In this document: positions 8,763 through 17,671 of the stretch, one piece after another | Layout of the letters: the number at the start of each line of letters is the position of its first letter | Numbering within the stretch: position 1 is the stretch's first letter | DNA from: Gloeobacter violaceus PCC 7421 | Lineage (GTDB): Bacteria > Cyanobacteriota > Cyanobacteriia > Gloeobacterales > Gloeobacteraceae | Direction of reading: 5' to 3' | Length of the DNA stretch: 64,000 nt | Assembly: GCF_000011385.1 (NCBI RefSeq) | Contig: NC_005125.1 | Location: 2,728,001-2,792,000 of the forward strand | The notes under the pieces: generated by a model | Databases searched by the model: none | What the model was told of the DNA's origin: nothing | The model's input: the letters and a program-made list of their open reading frames with translations, nothing else | Position numbers and translations under genes: made by a program

Positions 8763-9422
8763 ATGGATATGCAGCCCGGGGGCCGCGACATCGTAAAGGT
8801 GATCCGCGAGGGCTACAGCGTCAAAATCGGCGACTATCTGAGCGACAGCTGGGCCATTTTCGCCAGGAACGCTGGGGCTTTTGCGGGCTATGCGTTCATC
8901 GTGCTGGTGGCGGGTGCCGGGCTCAACTGGGCACTCGATCTGCTCACCAAGCAGCAGTTGGTCATCAACTTCGTCACCGCCGCCATCGCCGCTCCGCTGA
9001 GCGCCGGTTTTTATATCGTGGCGCTCAAGCTCAAGCGCGGCCAACCTACCCAGTTCGCCGACTTTCTCAAAGGCTTCGATGATTTTGTGCCCCTGGCGCT
9101 GGCCGGGATGATCACCAGTCTGCTCGTGAGCGTGGGCACGATTTTGCTGGTCCTTCCAGGGATCTACCTGATGGTCGCCTACATGTTCACCAATCTGCTG
9201 ATCATCGACCGGGGACTGGAGCCCTGGGAGGCGATGGAAACCAGCCGCAAGATTGTGAGCAAGCGCTGGTTTTCTGTCTTTGGTTTCGGTTTGGTGCTCA
9301 GCCTGATTTTTCTGGTCGGGGCGATTCCCCTGGGGCTCGGGCTGCTGGTCGCGTTTCCGATTATCTACAGCGCCATCGCCGTGGCCTACGACGATATTGT
9401 CGGCTCGCAGCGCTCGTTTTAG
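8763..9422 (+). CDS. Polytopic membrane protein, glycerophosphodiesterase-membrane-domain-like
   Basis: A 219-residue protein from ATG 8763, with GGAG nine bases upstream. After about 30 soluble residues it has four to five hydrophobic helices (AGAFAGYAFIVLVAGAGL, FVTAAIAAPLSAGFYIVAL, LALAGMITSLLVSVGTILLVLPGIY, FGFGLVLSLIFLVGAIPLGLGLLVAFP). The stretch LPGIYLMVAYMFTNLLIIDRGLEPWEAMETSRKIV resembles the YesL/DUF975/glycerophosphodiesterase membrane-domain group. Its 3' end overlaps the convergent M16 gene by four bases. Function unknown. Confidence 0.75.
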   Translation: MDMQPGGRDIVKVIREGYSVKIGDYLSDSWAIFARNAGAFAGYAFIVLVAGAGLNWALDLLTKQQLVINFVTAAIAAPLSAGFYIVALKLKRGQPTQFADFLKGFDDFVPLALAGMITSLLVSVGTILLVLPGIYLMVAYMFTNLLIIDRGLEPWEAMETSRKIVSKRWFSVFGFGLVLSLIFLVGAIPLGLGLLVAFPIIYSAIAVAYDDIVGSQRSF

Positions 9423-10660
9423 AAGACCGTTGCAAGCACGTCCTCAGGCCCCACCAGCGAGACGATGGGTGCTTTGAAGGTGCGCTCGGCCACCGCCAGC
9501 AAGTCGGCACTCGTCAATTGCTCGACGGTGCGGGTGTACTCGCGGTCGAAGTCGGCACCGACGCCCAGAATCTCGTACCAGCCCAGCAGCTGAGCCACCT
9601 GGCTGTTGGTCTGCTTGCCGAGGGCGTACTGGCCCAGCAGCTTGTTTTTGGCCGTGCGCAGTTCGGAGTCGCCGAGCGGCGTGCTCGCCAGGCGCTCGAC
9701 TTCGGTGCGCAGGCCCGCTTCGCAGGTGCGGGCGTTCTCGGGGGCGGTACCGATGTAGGCGACGAAGTGGGAAGTGGAGGCCCGGGTCGGATAGAAGGCG
9801 GAGACTTCGTAGGCAAGGCCGCGCTTTTCGCGCAGTTCGGTGAACAGGCGACTGGAAAGCCCGCTGCCGAGGTAGGTGCCGATCAGTTTGAGGGCCGCAA
9901 AATCTTCCGAGTGGATTGGTGCTGCAGGATAGCCCACCAGGACTGTGCTCTGCTGGGTGGGTTGCACCGTGCGCAGGGTAGCGGTGGGAAAAGCATCGGT
10001 CGGCTTTAGGAGCGCCGTACGCAACAGTGGTGTCTCAGGTACACTCCAGCCGCCCAGATGCTCTTCGAGCAAGCGGACAACCGCCTCTGGCTCGAGCGGC
10101 CCGACGGCCACGAACACGGCGTTGTCCGGCCGAAAATGGGCGCGGTAAAAATTCAGCAGATCCTCGCGCCGCAGGGCCAACACACTCTCCTCGGTGCCCA
10201 ACTCCGGATAGGCGTAGGGGGAGTTGCCGTAGAGTGCCGCGCGAAACTGGTTGTAGGCGACGGTGAAGGGCCGCTCCTGCTGGGAACGGATCGCTTGCAG
10301 AGTCGCTTTTCGTTCGATTTCGATTTGCTCGGCAGGAAAGGTCGCCCGCTGCAACAGTTCGGCGGCAAGGGCAAGCAGGGTCGGAAAGTCTTCGCCCAGG
10401 CTTTTGAGGGCAATTTGCAGATAATCGGGGGTACTGTCGGCACCCAGCATCGCCCCGAGCGATTCGACAATCTGGGCTATAGCCATCGAATCGCGCGCCT
10501 CGGTACCCTTGGTCAGCACGGCACTGACCAGGTGGGCCAGCCCCGGCGGGGTATCTGTGCGGCTGTCGACCCGCAGGAAGAAGCGGGCGCTCACAATATC
10601 GACGGCCGGGTTGTTGAGCACAAGGACGCGAAGGCCGCTGGCAAGCGTGGTACGGAACAT
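9419..10660 (-). CDS. M16 family peptidase-like subunit lacking the zinc motif
   Basis: A 413-residue insulinase/M16-fold protein, the downstream member of a pair. Where active M16 enzymes have HxxEH, this one has GLAHLVSAVLTKGT, so the second His and the Glu are missing and it is probably not catalytic. It does keep the C-terminal substrate-binding Arg/Tyr region, seen as LSSRLFTELREKRGLAYEVSAFY. Two-subunit M16B enzymes combine exactly such a zinc-free Arg/Tyr subunit with a zinc-bearing one. The gene begins six bases after the stop of the upstream M16 gene, so the two are one operon. Confidence 0.9.
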   Translation of the reverse strand: MFRTTLASGLRVLVLNNPAVDIVSARFFLRVDSRTDTPPGLAHLVSAVLTKGTEARDSMAIAQIVESLGAMLGADSTPDYLQIALKSLGEDFPTLLALAAELLQRATFPAEQIEIERKATLQAIRSQQERPFTVAYNQFRAALYGNSPYAYPELGTEESVLALRREDLLNFYRAHFRPDNAVFVAVGPLEPEAVVRLLEEHLGGWSVPETPLLRTALLKPTDAFPTATLRTVQPTQQSTVLVGYPAAPIHSEDFAALKLIGTYLGSGLSSRLFTELREKRGLAYEVSAFYPTRASTSHFVAYIGTAPENARTCEAGLRTEVERLASTPLGDSELRTAKNKLLGQYALGKQTNSQVAQLLGWYEILGVGADFDREYTRTVEQLTSADLLAVAERTFKAPIVSLVGPEDVLATVF

Positions 10661-10666
10661 AGATCC

Positions 10667-11941
10667 TCAGGGGGTTTCGGGCACAAGCCGCAGGACCACC
10701 GCCCGATCAGGCTCGAGATAGCGGCGGGCGACGCGCTGCAGGTCGGCCGGTTGAACGCGCTGCAGCAACTCGGGATAGGCGAGGGCCAGCTCGAGTTTCG
10801 CCACGGTGCTGTAGTAACCGTAGAGACTCGCCAACTGGGCCGGGGCCTCGGTGCTGAAGATAAAGTCGTTGCGCAAGATGCGCAGGGCGCGGTTGAATTC
10901 GCCGTCCGGCACCGGTTCGTCAACCAGGGCGCGTACTTGAGCGCGCACTTCGGCCTCGATGGGTTCGAGCCATTCGGCGTCGGCCTGGGCAGAGACAATG
11001 AACAGGCCCGGGTGCTTTTGGGGCATAAAGTAGGCGTTCACCGAGCGCGCCCAGCCTTTTTCTTCGCGCAGCGAGCGCACCAGCCGGGAGGTGCGCCCCT
11101 CGCTGAGCACGGTGGCGAGCACGTCGAGGGCGATCGCATCTTCGATCTGCTCGATCGCAGCACCCAACCAGGCGAGCATCAGGCGCGGCTGCTCCAGGCG
11201 GGCCAGGGTGTGGGTGGATACCCCCGGCGTGGGGGCGGCCGGATGCGGCACCGTCGGCACTTCGCCTGTCGGCCCTTCGCCCAGGGGTGCAAACAATGCC
11301 TCGGCGGCGGCCAGCATCTGCTCCTCCGGTACGCCGCCCACGATCACAACAGTAGTGTTGGCGGGCCGGTAGCGCTCGCGGTGGTAGGTACGCATCTGAT
11401 CGGCCGTCATCGCGAGCAGGCTCTCGGCGGTGCCCAGGACCGGCCGGCTGTAGGGATGCTCGGGGTACATGGTGCGGGTGAGGATCTCGAAGGCCCGGCG
11501 GTCGGGACTGTCGTTGCTGCGGCGGATCTCTTCGAGCACCACCAGCCGCTCGCGCTCGTATTCCGCAGGCGGGATCGCCGCGGCGTTGACCAGTTCCGCC
11601 AGATAGGGAAGCGACGCTTCGTAGTGCTCGTTGGCGACGGTGATGAAGTAGTGGGTGTAATCCTGACTGGTGGCGGCGTTGGTCACCCCGCCGCGGCTTT
11701 CGATTTCGCTGTCGAAGACGCCGGGACCGACTTTCTCGGTGCCCTTGAAGATCATGTGTTCGAGAAAATGCGAGACGCCCGACAACTGGAGCGGTTCGGT
11801 ACGGGCCCCCGTGCGCACCCAGATATCGCAGGTGACGGCGGCGGCAGTCGGGATCTGCTGAACGATCAAAGTCAGCCCGTTGGGCAGGGTGCGGATACGG
11901 CCCGCGAAAGCTTCGGTACTTGCAGGTATGGTCGCTATCAT
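10667..11941 (-). CDS. M16 family zinc peptidase, catalytic subunit
   Basis: From ATG 11939-11941 the product is 424 residues and reads like processing peptidase beta / PqqL-type M16B enzymes: LPNGLTLIVQQIP at the N-terminus, then SHFLEHMIFKGTEKVG with the complete HxxEH motif, and further acidic residues in ERLVVLEEIRRSNDSPD. It is followed directly by the zinc-free M16 gene and the two probably form a heterodimer. The open frame continues far upstream to 12835, but that part is antisense to nadE and is not coding. A divergent 108-base gap separates it from nadE. Confidence 0.93.
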   Translation of the reverse strand: MIATIPASTEAFAGRIRTLPNGLTLIVQQIPTAAAVTCDIWVRTGARTEPLQLSGVSHFLEHMIFKGTEKVGPGVFDSEIESRGGVTNAATSQDYTHYFITVANEHYEASLPYLAELVNAAAIPPAEYERERLVVLEEIRRSNDSPDRRAFEILTRTMYPEHPYSRPVLGTAESLLAMTADQMRTYHRERYRPANTTVVIVGGVPEEQMLAAAEALFAPLGEGPTGEVPTVPHPAAPTPGVSTHTLARLEQPRLMLAWLGAAIEQIEDAIALDVLATVLSEGRTSRLVRSLREEKGWARSVNAYFMPQKHPGLFIVSAQADAEWLEPIEAEVRAQVRALVDEPVPDGEFNRALRILRNDFIFSTEAPAQLASLYGYYSTVAKLELALAYPELLQRVQPADLQRVARRYLEPDRAVVLRLVPETP

Positions 11942-12049
11942 TTCTTCATGATGGCATTCCTTGTCGCGGATCAGGGGAAGGTCGGGCTGCAAGCCGCTGT
12001 TACGCTTGGAAGAACATTGATCAATCGGGGACCAGCCGAGGGCGAACCC

Positions 12050-13672
12050 ATGCGAGTGGCGCTTTTGCAACTGAATTCGACCGTGGGGGATCTGGTCGGC
12101 AACGCCGGGCGCATCGAGCGGGCGGCGAGGGAAGCTGCCGCCGCCGGGGCGGATCTGGCGATCACCCACGAGTTGGCCCTGCCCGGTTATCCGCCCCGGG
12201 ATCTGCTGTTGGATCGGGCCTTTGTGGCCGATGTCCAGCAGACCGCGCAGCGGCTTGCCCATGCGCTTGCCGGGGTGGTGCCGGTGTTGGTGGGTACGGC
12301 GGTGCCGAGCGCGGTGGGGCGGCCCCTGGCCAACGCGGCTTTGCTGCTCGAAGGGGGAGAGTGCCGGGAAACGGTGCTCAAGGGTCTGCTTCCTACCTAC
12401 GACATCTTTGACGAGGACCGCTACTTCGAGGCGGGGCAGCGTGCCTATCCGATCGAGATTGCCGGGGTGGCGATGGGGGTGCACGTCTGCGAGGACATCT
12501 GGAACGATCGCGAATTTTGGCCAAGGCCGCGCTACCGCCGCGACCCGGTGGAGGAACTGGCCGGGCAGGGGGCGCGCTACTTGCTCAATCTTTCCAGTTC
12601 GCCTTTTTATGCGGGCAAGCAGCAGTTGCGCGAACGGCTTCTGGCCCATGCGGCCCGCCGCCACCGCCTGCCGGTACTCTACGTCAATCAGGTGGGGGGC
12701 AACGACGAATTGCTCTTCGACGGCCGCAGTTGCGTTTTCGACGGGGAGGGCCGCCTGACCGCGCGGGCGCGGGCGTTTGCCGAGGATATGCTGCTGGTGG
12801 ATTTGGATTCGCTCGCCGGGCGCATCGAGCCTCAACCCACAGGCGAAGCGGAAATCTGGGAAGCGTTAGTGATGGGTACAGCCGATTACGCCCGCAAGTG
12901 CGGCTTTCAGCAGGGGTTGGTGGCCCTTTCCGGGGGCATCGATTCGGCCCTCACCCTGGCGATTGTGGCCGCCGCCCTGGGGCCTGTGAACGTGCTCGCG
13001 GTGATGATGCCTTCGCCGTATTCCAGTGCCGGCAGCATCGACGACAGTCTGGCCCTCGCCGCCAATCTGGGGGTGGAGACGCTCAAATTGCCCATCGCTC
13101 CGGCAATGGCGGCTTTTGATCAGATTCTGGCTCCGGCCTTTGCGGATCTGGCCGCCGATGTCACCGAGGAGAATTTGCAGGCGCGCATCCGCGGCACCTT
13201 GATGATGGCGCTGTCCAATAAGTGGAACCGCCTGGTATTTATCACCGGCAACAAGTCCGAGACCGCCGTCGGTTTTAACACCCTCTACGGTTGCACCGCC
13301 GGGGCACTGGCCGTGATTGCCGACTTGTACAAAGGCGAAGTCTACCGCCTGGCGCACTGGCTCAACCGGGACGGCGCGGTGATTCCCGAGGGTATCCTCA
13401 CCAAGGCTCCTTCCGCCGAGTTGCGCCCGGACCAGCGCGACTCCGACATCCTGCCGCCCTACGACGTGCTCGACGGCATTCTACGCGCCCACCTCGAAGG
13501 TGGGCGCACCCCCGAGGAGATCGCCGGCGAAGGCTATCACCCAGAAGTGATCAAAAAAGTACTCGCCATGGTGCGCCGGGCCGAGTTCAAACGCAAGCAA
13601 CTGCCGCCGGGTCTGCGCGTCTCGCCGCGCGCCTTCGGCATCGGCTGGCGAATGCCCATCGCCCACGCCTGA
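12050..13672 (+). CDS. nadE: Glutamine-dependent NAD+ synthetase
   Basis: Last step of NAD synthesis: amidation of nicotinic acid adenine dinucleotide using ammonia from glutamine. The 540-residue protein has an N-terminal nitrilase-like glutaminase domain with the Glu-Lys-Cys triad visible in THELALPGYPPRDLL, VLKGLLPTYDIFDEDRYF and VHVCEDIWND. The C-terminal synthetase domain has the P-loop LSGGIDSALTLAI, NKSETAVGF and KAPSAELRPDQRDSDILPPYDVLD. The start is ATG 12050 (MRVALLQLNSTVGD). The frame is open for another 2 kb upstream, but that is antisense to the M16 pair. It is convergent with the Clp_N-Uma2 gene, three bases apart. Confidence 0.96.
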   Translation: MRVALLQLNSTVGDLVGNAGRIERAAREAAAAGADLAITHELALPGYPPRDLLLDRAFVADVQQTAQRLAHALAGVVPVLVGTAVPSAVGRPLANAALLLEGGECRETVLKGLLPTYDIFDEDRYFEAGQRAYPIEIAGVAMGVHVCEDIWNDREFWPRPRYRRDPVEELAGQGARYLLNLSSSPFYAGKQQLRERLLAHAARRHRLPVLYVNQVGGNDELLFDGRSCVFDGEGRLTARARAFAEDMLLVDLDSLAGRIEPQPTGEAEIWEALVMGTADYARKCGFQQGLVALSGGIDSALTLAIVAAALGPVNVLAVMMPSPYSSAGSIDDSLALAANLGVETLKLPIAPAMAAFDQILAPAFADLAADVTEENLQARIRGTLMMALSNKWNRLVFITGNKSETAVGFNTLYGCTAGALAVIADLYKGEVYRLAHWLNRDGAVIPEGILTKAPSAELRPDQRDSDILPPYDVLDGILRAHLEGGRTPEEIAGEGYHPEVIKKVLAMVRRAEFKRKQLPPGLRVSPRAFGIGWRMPIAHA

Positions 13673-13675
13673 CTC

Positions 13676-14740
13676 CTAATTGGACGGCCAGAGGCGGGCG
13701 ACGGGAACCTCCCAGCCCGCGAGCAACTCCGGCAGCCGCAACACATCGTCCTCTTTGAGGATCGCCGCTTTGTGCTTGCCGGGATAAAAAACGCTGATAC
13801 TGCGTCCGTGGGGATCGGCCATCCATCCCACCTGCACCCCCAACTCCAGCAATAGACGCATCTTCGCCGCCAGGACGCGCAACTGCCTCGTGTCATCGGG
13901 CCGTTCCACCACCAGCGCCGCCAGATCCGGGACGCGCGAATTGCCCGCGTACAAGCGCTCGCGCGAAAAATAGAGTACATCGGCCACCAGCACATCGCTG
14001 CCGGCCAGGATGGGGCTGGTGGTGGAGACGTGGCCAAGGCGGTGCGCTTCCACCCAGTCCAGCAGAGCCGCGCTCAGCCGCGTGCGCACTTCCCCCGCCG
14101 CGATCTGGGCCGGATAGATCTCCTGCACCAGAGCCGGGGCGGACAACGGATGCACCAACACCGGCGGGTGATTCTGGGCAGCGATCACGATGGGTTCGTT
14201 CCACTCGTCCTCATCGTCCGCTGCTACCCGGTTCAAAGTCTGGGTGGCGGCTGCACCGAAAGCGGCCACCAGGATGCCCGCCCGTTTTTCAAGTTCGCGC
14301 AGGTCGATGTTGAGATGACGAAAAACACTCGCCGCCCCGCCGCCGCGCTTGCCGGCAAAGAGGCATTCGCGCACCAGCCCAAAAAAGATATGGCAGGTAT
14401 CCATGTGGCTGTGGCGCAGTTGCTCGGACTGATCGAAGGCGATCTCCCAGGCGTAGCGGGCGCGCGGCGTGAAGGGCATCTCCTTGGGCACCAGCCCGGA
14501 GCCGCGGCCGATCAGCCGCTCGACGAGGCGACGGGTCGCATCGAGGTGCAGGCCCATTTCGGTGAGCACTTTTGCTTCTTCGCTGTGGCCTTCCGCGAGC
14601 AGTCCCAGCAGCAGATGCTCGGTACTCACAAACTGATAACCCAGCCGCTGCGCTTCGGTGCGGGCACAGTCGAGCACCCGGCGGGCGCTGTCGGTAAATT
14701 CGCCCGCAAGCGTTCCAAACATCGTCGAAGATTCAGGCAT
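13676..14740 (-). CDS. Clp N-terminal (R) domain fused to a Uma2 (DUF820) domain
   Basis: The frame from ATG 14738-14740 gives 354 residues. Residues about 7-150 are a double Clp_N repeat as found in ClpA/ClpC: FTDSARRVLDCARTEAQRLGYQFVSTEHLLLGLLAEG, then FTPRARYAWEIAFDQSEQLRHSHMDTCHIFFGLVREC. No AAA module follows. After a linker the C-terminal 190 residues are Uma2-like: VLVADVLYFSRERLYAG, then PDLAALVVERPDD, a lysine in AAKMRLLLELGVQVGWMADP, and SISVFYPGKHKAAIL. It is convergent with nadE and divergent from pcyA (103 bases). A Clp_N domain normally binds adaptors or substrates, so it may bring this nuclease-like domain to ClpC substrates or partners; that is inference. Confidence 0.85.
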   Translation of the reverse strand: MPESSTMFGTLAGEFTDSARRVLDCARTEAQRLGYQFVSTEHLLLGLLAEGHSEEAKVLTEMGLHLDATRRLVERLIGRGSGLVPKEMPFTPRARYAWEIAFDQSEQLRHSHMDTCHIFFGLVRECLFAGKRGGGAASVFRHLNIDLRELEKRAGILVAAFGAAATQTLNRVAADDEDEWNEPIVIAAQNHPPVLVHPLSAPALVQEIYPAQIAAGEVRTRLSAALLDWVEAHRLGHVSTTSPILAGSDVLVADVLYFSRERLYAGNSRVPDLAALVVERPDDTRQLRVLAAKMRLLLELGVQVGWMADPHGRSISVFYPGKHKAAILKEDDVLRLPELLAGWEVPVARLWPSN

Positions 14741-14843
14741 GGCTCGGCCACCCGAAAAGGCTCTTGCTTCTAGCGATGAAACGGCCCCGATTCTAGGCCC
14801 ACGGTACGTTACGATGCACGAAGGCAACCGGAGTCCACGACCG

Positions 14844-15575
14844 ATGCGCATGGAAGCGAAGACCGTCAAACCCAGGCACCCATTGGTGAGCCGCCTGGCC
14901 GAATTGCTGGTGAGCACCTGGGGAGAGTACCTGCAGCTGGAGCCGTATCACCTGCCGGCGGATCTGGGTTTTGTCGAAGGTCAGCTCGAAGGCGACAGGC
15001 TCACCATCGTCAACCGCTGCTACCAGAGCCGCGTCTTTCGCAAACTGCACCTGGAGCTCGCCACGATCGGGCCGAATTTGGACATTTTGCACTGCGTGAT
15101 GTACCCGCGCCCCCAGTTCGACCTGCCCATCTACGGCACCGACATTGTGGCGAGCACCCAAATGGTCAGTGCCGCCATCGTCGATCTCTCGCCCGTGCGC
15201 GGCGAGTTGCCGCCGGCCTACCTTGCAGGACTGGAGCCCAGCTTCGCGCGCTGCACCGATTTTGGTCAGTTGCGCAATCTGCCCCCCTGGGGAACGATCT
15301 TCTCGCCGCGCTGCGTGTTTGCCCGCGTCGTCACCCCCACCGAAGCCGACCTGTTCATGGAGATCAGCCGCGCCTATCTGCGCTTTCACTGCGAGCAGGC
15401 CGCCCGTGCCGAAGCGGTCGATACCGCCACCGAAGCGCAAATCCTGGCAGGCCAGCGGCACTACTGCGAGCAACAGCAACAAAACGATAAGACCCGCCGA
15501 ATCCTGGCGCAGGCCTTCGACGAAGCCTGGGCCGAGCGCTACATCCGCACGGTGCTGTTCGATTTGCCGCAATAG
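14844..15575 (+). CDS. pcyA: Phycocyanobilin:ferredoxin oxidoreductase PcyA
   Basis: Ferredoxin-dependent four-electron reduction of biliverdin IXalpha to phycocyanobilin, the chromophore of phycobilisomes and phytochromes. The 243-residue protein matches the family in length and sequence: YLQLEPYHLPADLG, FRKLHLELATIGP, LDILHCVMYPRPQFDLPIYGTDIV and IFSPRCVFARV. The catalytic Glu (LHLEL), His (LDILHCV) and Asp (GTDIV) are present. The start is ATG 14844 with GGAG upstream; an ATG at 14814 in frame would add ten residues. The ferredoxin-dependent bilin reductase family also includes PebA/PebB; the length and motifs favour PcyA. Confidence 0.94.
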   Translation: MRMEAKTVKPRHPLVSRLAELLVSTWGEYLQLEPYHLPADLGFVEGQLEGDRLTIVNRCYQSRVFRKLHLELATIGPNLDILHCVMYPRPQFDLPIYGTDIVASTQMVSAAIVDLSPVRGELPPAYLAGLEPSFARCTDFGQLRNLPPWGTIFSPRCVFARVVTPTEADLFMEISRAYLRFHCEQAARAEAVDTATEAQILAGQRHYCEQQQQNDKTRRILAQAFDEAWAERYIRTVLFDLPQ

Positions 15576-15685
15576 CGGCCGTTTTTGCGCTTCGCTTCTC
15601 TAAGACTTCACTTTTGACCGCTACCGTTCGAGGTGCTAATCTCGACGGACTGCTGGCAAACTTTCCGTTTGCGGAGGTGGTAGAC

Positions 15686-15982
15686 ATGCTTTCAAGTCAG
15701 GTGACGACCGATTCGGAGTGCTGGACGGTTCACCAAACGCACGACGAAGAACTGGAGCGCCTGGGCCGCTACGTCGAGGGGGAATTGTTGCAGGGGCTCA
15801 ACCTCGTACAGCAAAAGGAGCAGCGGTGTCTGTCGCACTACCGCGAGTGGTGCGCGGATCAGGCGAACAACGGCAAGCGGGCGCGCTTTGTGCTTGCCCT
15901 GTGCGAACTGTTGGAATTGTGGCCGAAGCTCGAACACCTGAGCAGCGATCTGGCCGATATGCGCGAAGACCTGGGTTTCTAG
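15686..15982 (+). CDS. Hypothetical protein, small and helical
   Basis: A 98-residue protein from ATG 15686, preceded by a strong ribosome site GGAGGTGG at about nine bases. The sequence is charged and helix-prone (EELERLGRYVEGELLQGLNLVQQKEQR, FVLALCELLELWPKLEHLSSDLADMREDLGF) with three to four Cys/Trp residues. A TTG start at 15614 would lengthen it by 24 residues but has no ribosome site. It lies 103 bases after pcyA in the same orientation and 36 bases before the radical SAM gene. I do not recognise the family. Confidence 0.65.
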   Translation: MLSSQVTTDSECWTVHQTHDEELERLGRYVEGELLQGLNLVQQKEQRCLSHYREWCADQANNGKRARFVLALCELLELWPKLEHLSSDLADMREDLGF

Positions 15983-16018
15983 GCGGGCCGCCTGCGGCCC
16001 TGGTGCTAGATTCGAGGA

Positions 16019-17632
16019 GTGTTTGCCGACGAAATTCGCTTATTTGATCTGCCTACTGGGGGCGCCGATGCGGTCCCGGTGGTTTTTGCCTTTCCAAATA
16101 CGTACGACATTGGCATCACCAGCCTCGGCTACCAGGTAGTCTGGCGGCTTTTGGCTTGCTGTCCCGGCGTGCGGGTCGCGCGGCTGTTCACCGATATCCA
16201 CGAGCCCTTGCCGGCCCGACCGGAGCTGTTGGGCTTCTCGTTTTCGTGGGAACTTGACTACGGCAATGTCTTAGATCTGATCGAGAAGCAGCGCCTGACG
16301 CTCTGGGCTTCTGAGCGCGGCGAAGACGAGCCGCTGGTGTTTGGCGGCGGTCCGGTCTTTACTGCCAATCCGGAGCCTTTTGCGCCGTTTTTTGATTTTT
16401 TCTTGATGGGCGACGGCGAAGAATTGATTCCCGAGGTGATGGCCACCTACCAGACGGTGCGCACCGCCGGGCGGAGCGAAAAATTGCGCCGGCTCGCCCG
16501 CATCCCGGGTGTCTACGTGCCCTCGCTCTACGAAGTGCACCACCGCGACGGTGACATTACCCTTGCGCCGGTGGAAACCGACATCCCGGCCGTTATCGAG
16601 CGGCGCACCTTTCGGGGCGAACAGCTGTCGCACTCGGCGGTCGTCACCGAGCGCTCCGCCTGGCCGGGCATCTTCATGGTCGAGGTGGCGCGCTCCTGCC
16701 CCGAGTTGTGCCGCTTTTGCCTGGCGAGTTACCTGACTTTGCCTTTTCGGACAGCCAGTTTGGAAGGATCGCTCCTGCCCGCCATCGAGAAGGGCCTCGC
16801 CGTCACCGACCGTCTGGGATTATTGGGCGCTTCGGTGACCCAGCATCCCGAGTTCGAGACGCTCATCGACTATCTGGCCCACCCCGCTCGCGCCGGGGTG
16901 CGCCTGAGCGTCTCCTCGGTGCGCACCAACACCCTCACGCCCAAATTTTGCGGAACCCTCGCCACGCGCGGCAGCCAGTCGGTGACCGTTGCGGTCGAAA
17001 GCGGCTCCGAGCGCCTGCGCCGCATCGTCAACAAAAAGCTCACCAACGACGAGATATTCGCCGCCGCCGAGACCGTCGCCGCCTCCGGCCTGCAGGGGCT
17101 CAAACTCTACGGCATGTGCGGCGTGCCGGGCGAACTGGAGAGCGATCTGGAGGCGACCGCCCGGATGCTCGCCGCCCTCAAGAAACAAAACCCGCGCCTC
17201 AGGCTCACTTTCGGCTGCAGCACCTTTGTACCCAAGGCCCATACCCCCTTTCAGCGCTACGGCGTCGATCCCTCCGCCGAAAAAAAGCTGCAAAAGCTGC
17301 AAAAGCAACTCAAACCCCAGGGCATCGATTTTCGCCCCGAAAGCTACAACTGGTCGGTCATCCAGGCTTTGATCTCCCGCGGCGACCGGCGGGTGGCGCG
17401 GGTGCTGGAACTGGCCCGCCACCACGGCAGCACCCTGGGCAGCTTCCGCCGCGCCTTCAAAGAACTCAAAGGCCGGCTGCCGCCTCTGGAACACTACGTC
17501 CACGCCCACTGGCCCGACGCCGGAGACTTGCCCTGGGCGCACCTGCGCTCGGGTCTAGGCGAGACCACCCTCGCGCGCCACACCGAGCACGCCCGCGACC
17601 TGATGACGCTGGGCGCGACTGCCGTATCTTAA
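16019..17632 (+). CDS. Radical SAM protein with N-terminal B12-binding-like region (COG1032 type)
   Basis: The 537-residue protein has a Rossmann-like N-terminal part (VVFAFPNTYDIGITSLGYQVVWRLL..., LLGFSFSWELDY) typical of B12-binding radical SAM enzymes. It is followed by a radical SAM core with the iron-sulfur motif CPELCRFCLASYLTLPFR (CxxxCxxC), then SVTVAVESGSERLRRIVNKKLT and GLKLYGMCGVPGE. It begins with GTG 16019, because an in-frame TAG lies just upstream at 16007-16009. The same type occurs widely as the TIGR03960-like group. Substrate unknown. The Fe-S protein acts in the cytosol. The next gene starts 40 bases downstream. Confidence 0.9.
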   Translation: MFADEIRLFDLPTGGADAVPVVFAFPNTYDIGITSLGYQVVWRLLACCPGVRVARLFTDIHEPLPARPELLGFSFSWELDYGNVLDLIEKQRLTLWASERGEDEPLVFGGGPVFTANPEPFAPFFDFFLMGDGEELIPEVMATYQTVRTAGRSEKLRRLARIPGVYVPSLYEVHHRDGDITLAPVETDIPAVIERRTFRGEQLSHSAVVTERSAWPGIFMVEVARSCPELCRFCLASYLTLPFRTASLEGSLLPAIEKGLAVTDRLGLLGASVTQHPEFETLIDYLAHPARAGVRLSVSSVRTNTLTPKFCGTLATRGSQSVTVAVESGSERLRRIVNKKLTNDEIFAAAETVAASGLQGLKLYGMCGVPGELESDLEATARMLAALKKQNPRLRLTFGCSTFVPKAHTPFQRYGVDPSAEKKLQKLQKQLKPQGIDFRPESYNWSVIQALISRGDRRVARVLELARHHGSTLGSFRRAFKELKGRLPPLEHYVHAHWPDAGDLPWAHLRSGLGETTLARHTEHARDLMTLGATAVS

Positions 17633-17671
17633 AAGACGTACTTTGAATGTACGTTTTCAATCGGCAATGAC

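Noticed and set aside
10058-13672. 1204-codon open frame on the plus strand
   Set aside because: Only the last 540 codons (nadE) are coding; the upstream two-thirds are antisense to the M16 genes and have no recognisable protein features.
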